Source of the DNA: Parietaria judaica
Taxonomy: Eukaryota > Streptophyta > Magnoliopsida > Rosales > Urticaceae
Reading direction: 5' to 3'
Assembly (NCBI GenBank): GCA_954871525.1
Contig: OX940863.1
Coordinates: 5,184,001 to 5,248,000 of the forward strand
DNA: 64,000 bases
Position numbers and translations under genes: made by a program. The notes under the pieces were generated by a model. The model saw nothing but the letters and a program-made list of their open reading frames with translations. It ran no database searches and was not told where the DNA came from. Below are positions 1 through 10,897 of this stretch, piece by piece. Position 1 is the first letter of the stretch, and each line of letters opens with the position of its first letter.

Positions 1-952
1 TTTAATAATGTGTAAGTTTGTAGAAGGTATAAGTGTATTTTTTTTTAAATAATGAATAAATTTTACTATTTTTTATAAAAAATTATTATTTGTGTGAGAG
101 AGAGCCGTAATTTTTTTTTAATTATTATTTGCACAAAATGAGTATTTCGTTAATTAACCCTTCTTTTAAGTCCACTTCTTTTAACTTAAATGGACCATTT
201 GGCTGCAATATATCTTTTTCAATGTAACATGCCCAACCATTAAGGTACCGTTGCTCATAATATAGACATATTTCTATATAGTTTAGAGTTCTTGAATGCC
301 TTCCTAATTTCATCTTTAAGACAACTCTTACATTATTCATCATTATTTATGTCAATTTTGTCCTTCAATATTGTGGAGACTCGTGGCATATTTCAGTTAG
401 GCAAGGCTTGCAACTTGGAGTGCAACTTGATACACAAGAGTCTATCGAGAGGAGAGATTCAAAAACTCTATAAGATTCTAAAAAAATAAAATTTTCAAAC
501 AAAGAGCGTTGATTGGTTGATTTTTATCTATGCGGACCATTACCCCGTTGCTTTCTACTTCAATGAGAATAACACTAACGTTAGCGATCGTAAGATGTGT
601 TCCCATTTTCTTCATTGAGTTTGAGCAAGTTTGAGCAGAGACCAAAGGTATTGAGAGACCGATCCGGCACAACAGCTCAAAAAATAAAAAAAAGTTGTTG
701 GATCTTTGCAATATCCAGATATTTATAACAAAGATATTGATCTAAAGATCCCATTAATATATAGATGTATATTTGGTTCGGTTTTTAGAACATGTAGCTA
801 CAGTGAAGATTCTTTTAATTGCATCTTAATATATATTCTTCTAAAAATATTGTACACAAAAATGTTATAATATGCTTTTGTGACGCGTTACTAGTCACAT
901 TTTCATGAATGTAGTCTACAATCTGATGTTTGCTTGGGATAGTTGGTGGAAG
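1..952. other. AT-rich stretch, no gene recognised
   Basis: Short open frames on both strands show no family motif, no splice-supported continuation and no repeat ends that I can pair. It is the left flank into which the first Copia element inserted. Confidence 0.5.
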
Positions 953-957
953 TCTTC

Positions 958-1616
958 TGTTAGTAATAAAGCCATAATACATTAACTAAGGGTTATAGTT
1001 TTATTAAATGAGTTTCAGCAATAAAATGACAGTGAGATGTATTGTCACTTGCTATACATTGATATGTTGTTTTAGTGGCTGAATGATGAGGTTATTTTGG
1101 TCAACCTCAAAGCAATCTTGACCCTTGGTTATGTTTGATCTTAATGGCTGAGATTACTCTTCAATCTCATCTCTTTTTTTAAATAGCTCATAAGTCTGAT
1201 CCCTTCTCTCTCTCGTGATCGATGCTCGGCTGCCCTAGGGTTTGGGCGATTCTCCTTCTTCTCTGCGATCTGGTTTGATCGAAGCTTTCTTGACGAGTGT
1301 TTGAGGGAAAACCTCCTTCCTTTGGCTAGTAGTCCTGTGCTCTCAATCCAGGTTAGAGATTGAGAGGATTAGGGGGTTTCGGGGTTCAAACCAACGGTAG
1401 TCTTGAAGTGACGAGTGAGAGAGAAGGGAAGTGAGGGACGGGTTCTATCGCTGACGGGATTCTCATCCAGTTTCTGGGAATTTCTTCCTTTACTTTCTCT
1501 TGTTCTTGTGTTAATCTCTGTTCATCTTTGTTACTGACAATTTCTGGTTTTGCTTGATTTTGCATGAGCGTTGGAGTCGGTTCTTGGAGCTGTAGAATCG
1601 GCGTGAAGGCACAACA
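958..1616 (+). repeat. 5' LTR of Copia element 1
   Basis: 659-bp direct repeat, identical by eye to 6177-6835. A TTTAAATAG stretch near 1178-1187 is a plausible TATA-type promoter element. The LTR is followed by one G and then the primer binding site. Confidence 0.96.
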
Positions 1617-2059
1617 GTGGTATCAGAGCTGCGCCGAGGAGCTTCTCCGAAGAACTCTCAACGCGAGAGAAAAAGATCTTCGCAATAGGTCTTGCTCTCG
1701 CCAAGCAAATCGTTAAACTAAATAATCCGGGTAAGATCTTTCCAAAAATCTTTTAGATTTAGGTCTGATCTTTTAGTTGTGGATATTTAGGGCTGCATTT
1801 TTTGTTCTCTCTGTGGCTCTGTGATTTTTTGTGTGCGTTTCTTGTTTGAACGTGTGGGGTTTTCTCTGTCTGGCTTGCTGATTCTTGCTAAAAATATTGT
1901 ATTCTTGAATCCTTATTTTGCTCAGGTCCTTTCAAATTCTTCTTAACAAATTCTTGGCTCCTGTCAAGGGTTTTACGGTTATAGAATTGCTTGTATCTGT
2001 GTAATATAAGTGCTCTTGTATTTTCTTGATTTTTTGGGTTTATCGGCTTTATCTGAAAA

Positions 2060-5000
2060 ATGAATTCCAAAATTGAGATCACCCCGTATGATGGAAAAAT
2101 TGATTTTGGGAGTTGGAAAAAGCGTATGAGGGCTTTATTGTCTCACAATAAAGTCCTCATATCCCTTGAACCTCTAGAGGACAAATGGTCAAAGGACCAA
2201 CTCTCCAAAAAGGCAGAGATTCATGAGGAAGCGTACAACCTCATGATCTTGAGCCTTTCTGACTCTGTGTTAAGAAAAGTAGATGATGCAACAACATCTC
2301 TACAGCTTTGGGAAAAACTTGAAACCCTGTATTCTTCTCACACTGCCCCAAATTTGATCTATGTGAAAGGTGCTTTGCTATCCTATAAAATGGACATTTC
2401 AAAAACTATAGACGAAAATGTTGATGAGTTTTTGAAATTGTCTCTTCAATTAAAAGGAACTGATGATGAGTTATCAAGCTCTAGCCTTGCTCTAATTCTC
2501 CTAAACTCCTTACCAGAACCATACCGTGTAGTGAAGGATGCCCTTCAATATACTGGTACGATTCCTAAGGTGGAGTTGATTTTGGCAGGATTAAAAGCAA
2601 GGGAGCTTGAATTAAAACTGAATAGGAAATCTGGCAATAGCTTATTTGTTAAAGGTCAATCCTCTAATGTTACCCAGTTTTCAAAAAGAGGGAAGAAAAA
2701 GAAATTTGTTAGTAAAAATGAAAATGAGGTGAAAAAGTGTTATCACTGCGGAAAGGCCGGTCATTTAAAAAGAAATTGTTATGAACTTCAAAAGAAAATG
2801 AAAAACAGTAGTGAATCTAACATAGCATGCACTAATAGTAATGAAAAAGACTATTATGCTGTATTGAATGTTAGCAACACTACTGCTGATGATAAATGGG
2901 TTCTTGATTCTGGCTGCTCTTACCATATGACACCAAACAAAAGTGTTTTTAGTGATTTAAATGAAACTGATCCTGAATATGTCTACATGGGTAATGATGT
3001 TCCTTGTAAAATTGTTGGTATTGGTTCTGTTGTCTTTTGTTTGAATAATGGAAATAGGGTTAAGTTGTGTGACGTGAGATATGTGCCTGATCTTGCTAAG
3101 AATCTGATTTCCTTGGGTGTTCTTGATGATCTGGGTTGTAAATTTAAGGGTGGAGATTCCAAATTAGATGTATATAAGGATAATAAACTTGTATTTCCTA
3201 GCACTAAGGTTAATACTTTGTATATCCTAGATGGGAATAATGAAACCTCTAGTGCCAATGTGACCACTCTTAAGTCCAGTACATCAGAAACAGAGAAGTG
3301 GCACCAAAGGTTAGGACACATAGGGGCCAAAGGGCTGAAAGCTCTCCATTCTAGTGGCTCCTTAGGGAACTTTCCTCTTTTAGATCTAGACTTTTGTGAA
3401 CCATGTGTTTTGGGCAAGCAGCATAGGCTTAGTTTCAGCCATGGTACTCATCTTTCCACTCATCAGTTAGATTATGTTCATTCTGATCTATGGGGGCCTG
3501 AAAAGTGTCCTTCTCATGGCAACAACAGATACTTCCTTAGCATAGTAGATGACTTTACTAGGATGGTTTGGACATATCTTCTTAAAACCAAAGATGAGGC
3601 ATTTGCTAGGTTTAAGGAGTGGAAAAGTCTAGAAGAAAACCAAGTTGGTAGAAAATTGAAGGGTCTTAGAACTGACAACGGGTTAGAGTTTTGTAACTTG
3701 GAGTTTGATGAGTTTTGTAAGGCCGAGGGCATTCTAAGACATAGAACCGTTAGGAAAACCCCACAACAAAATGGGGTTGCAGAACGTATGAATAGGACTC
3801 TTTTAGAAAGAGTTAGATGTCTTCTTTTCACTTCCGGATTGCCAAAAGCTTTTTGGGGTGAAACTTTGTCTACAGCCACTTACCTTATCAATAGGTCTCC
3901 ATCATCTGCCTTGAGTTTTAAGAGCCCTATCGAACTTTGGACCAATAGGAAACCGAATCTCAGCCACCTTAGGATATTTGGATGTGCTGCTTACGCACAT
4001 ACAAGAGAAGGAAAACTAGATCCTAGGTCCATTAGATGTGTATTCCTAGGATATCAGCAGCAACATGGAACTAAAGGCTATAGGTTATGGGAAAGAGAAA
4101 CTGGGGGTGTTAAGATAATTGTGAGCAGGGATGTTGTCTTTGATGAAGCAAGTTTCCCTTGTAGGTCAGCCCAAAAGGAGATTAGAACTGATCATGATAG
4201 TGACCTTAGTGCTCTTAGAAGTCTAGGGAATGCCTCTGTTGAGGTGGAGTTTGTGAGTCCTCTTGTGAATGAGGATAGGGCTAATGATACTATAGATACC
4301 CAAGGAGAGGTAGAGGAAGGTAATCAACCCGAGGAAGAAAATAATACCCAAGATGTGGAAACTCAGGTTGAGAACACTAACCACGGAGAGTTAAGTGATT
4401 ACCAATTAGCTAGGGATAGAGATAGGAGGCAGGTTAGACTTCCGTCGAGATATTCTTATGCTGAATTAGTATATTGTGCTCTTATAGCAGCCCATAGTGT
4501 GCAAGTAAGTGAACCTAGCACATATTTAGAAGCCACAAGATCCAAAGATAGTGATAAGTGGGTAGAAGCAATGAAAAGTGAGATGAACTCTCTTAGGATA
4601 AATAAAACTTGGGAATTAGTAGAAAAACCTAAGGATAAGAAATTGATCCAATGTAAGTGGTTGTTTAAGGTTAAAGAAGGGGTTAAACCTGAGGATCCAC
4701 CTAGGTTTAAGGCTAGGTTAGTTGCTAAAGGGTTTACTCAAAGGGAAGGGGTAGATTATAATGAGATATTTTCCCCTGTGGTGAAATTTAAAACAATTAG
4801 GATGCTGTTGTCTTTTGTTGTTCAATATGACCTGGAATTAGAACAACTAGATGTTACAACTGCATTTTTGTATGGAGAGTTAGAGGAACAGATTTTTATG
4901 GCACAACCAGAGGGTTTTGTCGATAAAAGGTTTCCAAATAAGGTGTGTTTGTTGAAGAAATCTTTGTACGGTCTTAAACAATCTCCTAGGCAATGGTATA

Positions 5001-6073
5001 AAAGGTTTGATACCTTTATTACCAACCTAGGCTTTGTTAGGAGTGAATATGACAATTGTTTCTATTTTAATCATAATTCTGAGCATGCTGTATATCTCTT
5101 GCTTTATGTGGATGACATGTTGATAATATGCAAATCCATGACTATTATTAATGAGATAAAATCTAAACTAAGCTCTGAATTTGATATGAAGGATCTTGGT
5201 AATGCTAAAAGGATCTTAGGTATGATGATTGATAGAAACAGAGAAAAATCTACTTTGAAAATTCATCAATCTCCTTATCTCTCTAAGTTGATTCACAAGT
5301 TTGGAAATGAAAAATGTAAGCCAGTTAGCATGCCTCTAGCTTCTCATCACATTCTGGATAAAAGTCAAAGTCCTAAAAATGAATCTGAAAGGTCAAAAAT
5401 GGACCTAAAACCATATGCAAATCTGATTGGATCCTTAATGTATGCAATGATAAGTACTAGGCCTGATTTGTCTTTTAGTATATCTCTGTTATCCAGGTTT
5501 ATGTCTAACCCAGGTAATGATCACTGGACAGCTCTTAAATGGGTTGTCAATTACATAAACAGCTCATGTGATGTTGGTCTTGTGTATAAGAAAAGTGATG
5601 TATTTAACCTTGTTGGGTATGTGGATTCCGATTTCGCTGGAGACAGAGATTCCAGAAAATCAACAACTGCATATATGTTTACTTTGGGTGGAAACTGTGT
5701 TGTTTGGAAGTCGCAATTACAACCTTTAGTGGCCTTATCCACCACTGAGGCTGAATATGTGGCTTTGGCTGATTGTATTAAAGAGTCAGTATGGTTAAAA
5801 GGGTTATTAAAGGAATCTAAGTTGCTTTGTGATAATGTAACTGTATTTTCTGATAGTCAGAGTGCTATACACCTGAGTAGGAATCCTGTTTATCATGAGA
5901 GAACCAAACACATAGATGTTAGGTTCCATTTTGTTCGTAAACTAATTTCTGCAGGTACTCTGAAGGTTCTTAAAATACCCACCGAGGAAAATCCAGCTGA
6001 CGTGGGGACGAAAATCTTACCCGTGAGCAAGTTCAAGCATTGTCTTGACTTGATTCGCGTGGGAAGGTCTTAG
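2060..6073 (+). CDS. Copia gag-pol polyprotein (1337 aa), intact
   Basis: Single frame coding for all Copia domains in Pseudoviridae-type order (integrase before reverse transcriptase). Gag-like N-terminus; CCHC zinc knuckle CYHCGKAGHLKRNC near residues 227-240; aspartic protease with DSG near 283; integrase with DLWGP (~472), TDNGLEF (~535) and the E-containing TPQQNGVAERMNRT (~566); reverse transcriptase starting near 858 with YVDDML near 1015; RNase H with DSDFAGDRDSRKST near 1187; C-terminal ADVGTK near 1313. Length and arrangement match Tnt1/Tork-type polyproteins. The start is the first ATG after a ~430-bp leader. No stop or frameshift is seen, so it may be functional. The product would make virus-like particles and reverse-transcribe the element RNA. 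Confidence 0.95.
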   Translation: MNSKIEITPYDGKIDFGSWKKRMRALLSHNKVLISLEPLEDKWSKDQLSKKAEIHEEAYNLMILSLSDSVLRKVDDATTSLQLWEKLETLYSSHTAPNLIYVKGALLSYKMDISKTIDENVDEFLKLSLQLKGTDDELSSSSLALILLNSLPEPYRVVKDALQYTGTIPKVELILAGLKARELELKLNRKSGNSLFVKGQSSNVTQFSKRGKKKKFVSKNENEVKKCYHCGKAGHLKRNCYELQKKMKNSSESNIACTNSNEKDYYAVLNVSNTTADDKWVLDSGCSYHMTPNKSVFSDLNETDPEYVYMGNDVPCKIVGIGSVVFCLNNGNRVKLCDVRYVPDLAKNLISLGVLDDLGCKFKGGDSKLDVYKDNKLVFPSTKVNTLYILDGNNETSSANVTTLKSSTSETEKWHQRLGHIGAKGLKALHSSGSLGNFPLLDLDFCEPCVLGKQHRLSFSHGTHLSTHQLDYVHSDLWGPEKCPSHGNNRYFLSIVDDFTRMVWTYLLKTKDEAFARFKEWKSLEENQVGRKLKGLRTDNGLEFCNLEFDEFCKAEGILRHRTVRKTPQQNGVAERMNRTLLERVRCLLFTSGLPKAFWGETLSTATYLINRSPSSALSFKSPIELWTNRKPNLSHLRIFGCAAYAHTREGKLDPRSIRCVFLGYQQQHGTKGYRLWERETGGVKIIVSRDVVFDEASFPCRSAQKEIRTDHDSDLSALRSLGNASVEVEFVSPLVNEDRANDTIDTQGEVEEGNQPEEENNTQDVETQVENTNHGELSDYQLARDRDRRQVRLPSRYSYAELVYCALIAAHSVQVSEPSTYLEATRSKDSDKWVEAMKSEMNSLRINKTWELVEKPKDKKLIQCKWLFKVKEGVKPEDPPRFKARLVAKGFTQREGVDYNEIFSPVVKFKTIRMLLSFVVQYDLELEQLDVTTAFLYGELEEQIFMAQPEGFVDKRFPNKVCLLKKSLYGLKQSPRQWYKRFDTFITNLGFVRSEYDNCFYFNHNSEHAVYLLLYVDDMLIICKSMTIINEIKSKLSSEFDMKDLGNAKRILGMMIDRNREKSTLKIHQSPYLSKLIHKFGNEKCKPVSMPLASHHILDKSQSPKNESERSKMDLKPYANLIGSLMYAMISTRPDLSFSISLLSRFMSNPGNDHWTALKWVVNYINSSCDVGLVYKKSDVFNLVGYVDSDFAGDRDSRKSTTAYMFTLGGNCVVWKSQLQPLVALSTTEAEYVALADCIKESVWLKGLLKESKLLCDNVTVFSDSQSAIHLSRNPVYHERTKHIDVRFHFVRKLISAGTLKVLKIPTEENPADVGTKILPVSKFKHCLDLIRVGRS

Positions 6074-6176
6074 TCCTTCACATACAGGTAAGTCCCAGTT
6101 GCTGTGATGGGTCACAGCAAATCCCGAATGATGCGAATAGATAGTAACTGGTTATTATGGGCTTTAAGGTGGAGAT

Positions 6177-6835
6177 TGTTAGTAATAAAGCCATAATACA
6201 TTAACTAAGGGTTATAGTTTTATTAAATGAGTTTCAGCAATAAAATGACAGTGAGATGTATTGTCACTTGCTATACATTGATATGTTGTTTTAGTGGCTG
6301 AATGATGAGGTTATTTTGGTCAACCTCAAAGCAATCTTGACCCTTGGTTATGTTTGATCTTAATGGCTGAGATTACTCTTCAATCTCATCTCTTTTTTTA
6401 AATAGCTCATAAGTCTGATCCCTTCTCTCTCTCGTGATCGATGCTCGGCTGCCCTAGGGTTTGGGCGATTCTCCTTCTTCTCTGCGATCTGGTTTGATCG
6501 AAGCTTTCTTGACGAGTGTTTGAGGGAAAACCTCCTTCCTTTGGCTAGTAGTCCTGTGCTCTCAATCCAGGTTAGAGATTGAGAGGATTAGGGGGTTTCG
6601 GGGTTCAAACCAACGGTAGTCTTGAAGTGACGAGTGAGAGAGAAGGGAAGTGAGGGACGGGTTCTATCGCTGACGGGATTCTCATCCAGTTTCTGGGAAT
6701 TTCTTCCTTTACTTTCTCTTGTTCTTGTGTTAATCTCTGTTCATCTTTGTTACTGACAATTTCTGGTTTTGCTTGATTTTGCATGAGCGTTGGAGTCGGT
6801 TCTTGGAGCTGTAGAATCGGCGTGAAGGCACAACA
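6177..6835 (+). repeat. 3' LTR of Copia element 1
   Basis: 659 bp, identical to the 5' LTR, directly after the polypurine tract and followed by the TCTTC duplication. Confidence 0.96.
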
Positions 6836-6840
6836 TCTTC

Positions 6841-7806
6841 CTTGCACTTAGTTCCTTTTTTATTTATTTATTTTAGTCTCTCTTAGACCCGATATTCGGT
6901 TATAAAGTAATGCTTTTACACGCTAAAAACGACTTATAATATTAATTTGTACATATTACACGTGATTTATTTGATAATTTTTGTTTCAATTAGTTGTTGA
7001 ACGGGATATATATATATATATATAAATATTATATAAAATTGCGACGACAATAAAGTAATATAATATTAGAAGAATTGTTAAGTGTAAATTTGATAGAATA
7101 AAGATAATAAAAAAATTAACGAAAGCACTCATCTGATGCGTACAAATTAACATATCTATTATTTTGTAAAATATAAGGGATAATATAAAATTTTGTGAGA
7201 GCTCTCTGTCAACAATTCAAGCTCACCACCAAGTTTTGACTGAGAAAGCCCAATGGGCTAGAAGCCCAATTGTGACCCAAATAGTCACACCATTTCAGTT
7301 CTCTTCTCTTCACGTTGTAATTCGATATTGAATGCTTACTAAATTGACATTTAACGATATTCAATCGATTTTTCTTGGTCATGTACCCGATATTATTTAC
7401 TAAAAAGAAAGGTTTATTATTTTCTGAACTTAAAGAAATCTTTCAATTAAAAAAATGTTATAAGAAAAGCTTAGAGCCGAGCCCCATTGTTTGTCCACTA
7501 TTATAATCAATAAAAATGAAAAAGAGCGAAAAATTCCGCGACTTATATGTGAGTGACAGCAAGATGAATATGTTGAGTGAGATTTGAAATAAACAATGCT
7601 CTTTTAGGGGAATATATTACATATAATAATTATATATAATTTTTTTTTTCTTAAATATGATTCCAAACGTGGATAATTGCTTGCTTTTTTGTATTGATAG
7701 AGAAAATGTTCGAAGACAGTTGTGCTCCATAAAAGTCTTGATTATTCCTTGATCGTACGATGAAATGATGCACATTTAATTATTAATATCACTCATTATA
7801 TATATA

Positions 7807-7852
<46 letters not shown>

Positions 7853-7990
7853 CGTACGCGTGTTTTCTCACCTTTGTATTTCTTAAAAAAATTATGTTGT
7901 TGAGTGACAGTGTTATGCTTGTTTGATTCGAATAAAGCAACAACCATTATATAATTAACAAGCTTGAAAAACTGTTTTCTTAGAAAAAAA
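6841..7990. other. AT-rich intergenic stretch with TA microsatellites
   Basis: No coding frame or paired repeat is recognised. It holds dinucleotide TA runs at about 7006-7024 and 7796-7849. Confidence 0.5.
7796..7849. repeat. (TA)n microsatellite
   Basis: Nearly uninterrupted TA dinucleotides over about 54 bp with one or two T interruptions. Confidence 0.95.
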
Positions 7991-8488
7991 GGTTAATGAC
8001 GACAAAAATACCTAATATTTGGTCAAAGAACCCCTCGTGTACCCAAAGTCGAAAAGTGGTGGTAAAAGTACCCAAAGTATGTTTTGGGGCGTTGACAAGT
8101 TTTTTTCCGTCCATCCACTAACGGTGCCATCCACGTGGCCGTTGGCCTCTTTCCACGTGGCACGCCACATGGTCGTTGACCGCCACGTCATCTAAAATTT
8201 GGGTATTTATGCCGCGATAAACTATTTTTCATTTTTTTTCCGGTTGAAGACGCCATCTAAGTAAATGTTAAAATATTATAGCTTTGGATGACGTGGCGGT
8301 CAACGACCACGTGGCGTGCCACGTGGAAAGAGGCTAACGGCCACGTGGACGGCACCGTTAGTGGATGGACGGAAAAAACTGGTCCACGCCCCAAAACATA
8401 CTTTGAGTACTTTTGCCACCACTTTTCGACTTGGGGTACACGAGAGGTTTTTTGACCAAAGTTTAGATATTTTCGCCGTCATTAACCC
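7991..8488. mobile_element. Non-autonomous foldback MULE-like element, copy 1
   Basis: The left end (GGTTAATGACG, then ACCCAAAG and GGTGG blocks) reappears reverse-complemented at the right end (CGTCATTAACCC). Pairing continues inward through the CCACGTGG-rich middle, so almost the whole ~500 bp is an inverted repeat. The same family occurs at 29454-29919 and 34438-34896; the former has a perfect 9-bp target duplication, which places the family in the Mutator-like superfamily. Here the flanks are A-rich and I see only a weak 9-bp duplication. No transposase is encoded. Confidence 0.8.
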
Positions 8489-8801
8489 AATAAAAGAAAC
8501 ACAAAGCAAGCTTTCCTTCTCTTTACCTTTCCATTTATAACGAATTTTAAATTTATTGAATTATCATCAAGCTAATTTCACAGCAAGAATGCAATTCATA
8601 AATATTCTTGGTTTGTATTTTATTATAGTATTTATGCGCTTTTCGTGTTTTATATGTTCTTGAGTACATAGATAATTTATTTGTTGTGTGCAATTCTTAT
8701 TTCTTCTTAAAAATATAAAATCATGCCGGCTGATAGAAGGCTGCAGATGTTAATATTGGGAAGTAAAACTTAATCAAGCAGTTCGCGCGCGCATATATAT
8801 A

Positions 8802-8997
8802 TAGGGCCGGCCCTGAACTCGTCGTTTTTAGTTGGGGCCCTAGACTATGTAAAATTTTGGGACCCTTAAAGTATTTAAAATTAAATTTTATTTATATTTA
8901 ATCAAGTATACAACAATATATCTAATAAAATTGGGGCCCTTAAAATTTTGGGGCCCTAGGCGCCCGCCTTGCTCGCCTATAGCCAGGGTCGACCCTG
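8802..8997. mobile_element. Small hAT-like MITE with CAGGG-type ends
   Basis: Ends are TAGGGCCGGCCCTG and CAGGGTCGACCCTG, near-palindromic terminal inverted repeats. The flanking 8 bp are TATATATA and TATATAAA (7 of 8 match). The inner end sequence with GGCGAGC and GGGCCCC blocks matches the larger element at 29977-30850 in opposite orientation. The 8-bp duplication and CAGGG ends fit the hAT superfamily. It has no coding capacity. Confidence 0.7.
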
Positions 8998-10420
8998 TAT
9001 ATAAACGATGCATTCGGCAATACCTTTGTCTTAGCGCTAATATAATGGGCAAAATGACTCTATCACACTATTCACTTTGTATTTTTGTTGCTATATAGTC
9101 ATTATGTGATCATGTCAATGTATTAAAACAAAATTTAAAATTTTGAGATATTAAGTTTATACTTCATATACGAGAGGAAAAAATATATATTTTATTAACT
9201 AACTAAAACTATAATTAGTAAAATCTGAATTCCAATTTCCAACGTTACTATTTTTTTTTTGTCTATGTATATCTTCATTTAAGTTTTTAGGGATACTTGG
9301 GTAACTAAATATAAAGACTACGTAAAGACAGAAATAAGTACAAATAAGTAAATACAAAAATACAAAATTTAATGAATCAAATAACTATACTATAATGGGA
9401 CAAATTTTCAGTTATGATATGATCTGGTGCTATTCTAAATTCACAACATTCTCTCGTCTCGCGTACCACCCATTGCCCACAGAGTGATCAATGAGGCCAC
9501 GTCGACACAGTTTGTTTCTCCTTTTGCTAAATCCAACATCCATGATGGTCCCACTACTACATATTTGCCACTTGTTTTCTATTTTTCATTTTTACTTGAC
9601 ACACACCTATAATTCTCTTAACTCATTATAGATTTACATTTGATCAACATTTTAGATTCGAGATATCAAAACATAATGTACTACTCCTTTTTTTTTTTAA
9701 TACGAATTTATAATTTTTGAATTCGGATATTTCCGTCCAAAATTCGATATCCGGAAGATCTAAGTGAATCCGAATTTCATATTTACAAAGTTACAAAAAC
9801 CGGCAATTTGAAAGCAAGAAGCTAATAATAGCAATGAATGGAATGGAGGCAGTACTTGTTGGAGGTGGTCATAGTTGGATATGTGCCCAAAAAAGATGGC
9901 AATACCAATACCGTTAAGTCTCGAGAAATAGGAAAAGGCAGCCAAAAAAGCCCCACTGTGCCCACTCACCATTGATGACGCAAAAGGAGCCTCAAATAGA
10001 TACCAGAGGAGCTGGATTTGCCCATCATCAAAAAAAAAAAAAAAAAAAAGGAAACGAAAAAGGTTCGGCTTTTGAGCCGAGCGATCACGAGGCGTCCATG
10101 AAATCTCTTTCCACTTCCAAACAACCCAATCCTCCTGAATCCCACCTATCATCTCCCCTCTCTCTCTCTCATTCATCTCCATGGATTTTCTTCTCGCCTC
10201 CGACCATGACCATGATGATCACCCGTGAAGCCGCTCCGCCGTGTCCCCGGGAATTGAAACGGCGCCGTTTCGGGTATCTGAGCTTGTAGTACCTATGAGC
10301 CCGGCCCGCGGCGGGCCCACCCATGTTTCGCAACCAGTTCATGCACTTCCTGAAGTCAATCCACACGTTCAGACGGAAACAGTAGCAGCAGTAGTAATAA
10401 GGCGGTGATCATCGGAGGAG
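8998..10420 (+). other. Upstream region of the HT1-like kinase gene
   Basis: AT-rich to about 9400, then more mixed. A poly-A run lies at about 10029-10049. The last ~300 bp before the ATG are C/T-rich then GC-rich, as in a plant 5' leader, with a favourable GAGGAG-ATGG start context. No TATA box is clear enough to call. Confidence 0.5.
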
Positions 10421-10864
10421 ATGGCGGGGTCGTGCTTCAGGATGAAGAAGTGGCCGTGGAAGGGGGGGAGCGGCGGGGCGGGCAGCAGCGGCGGCAGCGT
10501 GGCGGTGTCGGCCTCGGCGGCGAGGGCGCGGGAGCGGGAGCAGAACCTGGAGCGGAAGCGGTTCGACAGCCTGGAGTCGTGGTCGATGATTCTGGACTCG
10601 GAGAACATTGAGACGTGGGAGCCGACGAAGGAGGAGCAGATGGAGGAGTGGACGGCGGACCTGTCGCAGCTCTTTATCGGGAACAAGTTTGCGTCGGGGG
10701 CGCACAGCCGGATCTACCGAGGGATTTACAAGCAGCGCGCCGTGGCGGTGAAGATGGTCCGGATTCCCAACCAGAAGGAGGAGACCAGAACCTTGCTCGA
10801 AAGGCAGTTCAAGTCCGAGGTTGCTTTCCTCTCCCGTCTCTTTCACCCCAACATCGTCCAGGTT

Positions 10865-10897
<33 letters not shown>

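Larger units (their letters stand above)
953..6840 (+). mobile_element. Complete young Copia LTR retrotransposon (Tork/Tnt1-like), with TSDs
   Basis: The element body is 958-6835 (5,878 bp). LTRs at 958-1616 and 6177-6835 are both 659 bp; I compared them line by line and found no difference. They start TGTTAG and end CAACA. The flanks carry the 5-bp target duplication TCTTC at 953-957 and 6836-6840. A tRNA-iMet type primer site, TGGTATCAGAGC, lies at 1618-1629, and a purine tract (AAGGTGGAGAT) at 6166-6176 precedes the 3' LTR. One uninterrupted gag-pol frame lies between. Identical LTRs and an open frame indicate insertion recent enough that no LTR mutation has accumulated. The lineage is judged from the polyprotein and is an inference. 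Confidence 0.97.

Noticed and set aside
7991..8488. Perfect 9-bp target duplication around foldback MULE copy 1
   Set aside because: The flanks are A-rich and match only about 6 of 9 positions, so I did not claim it.
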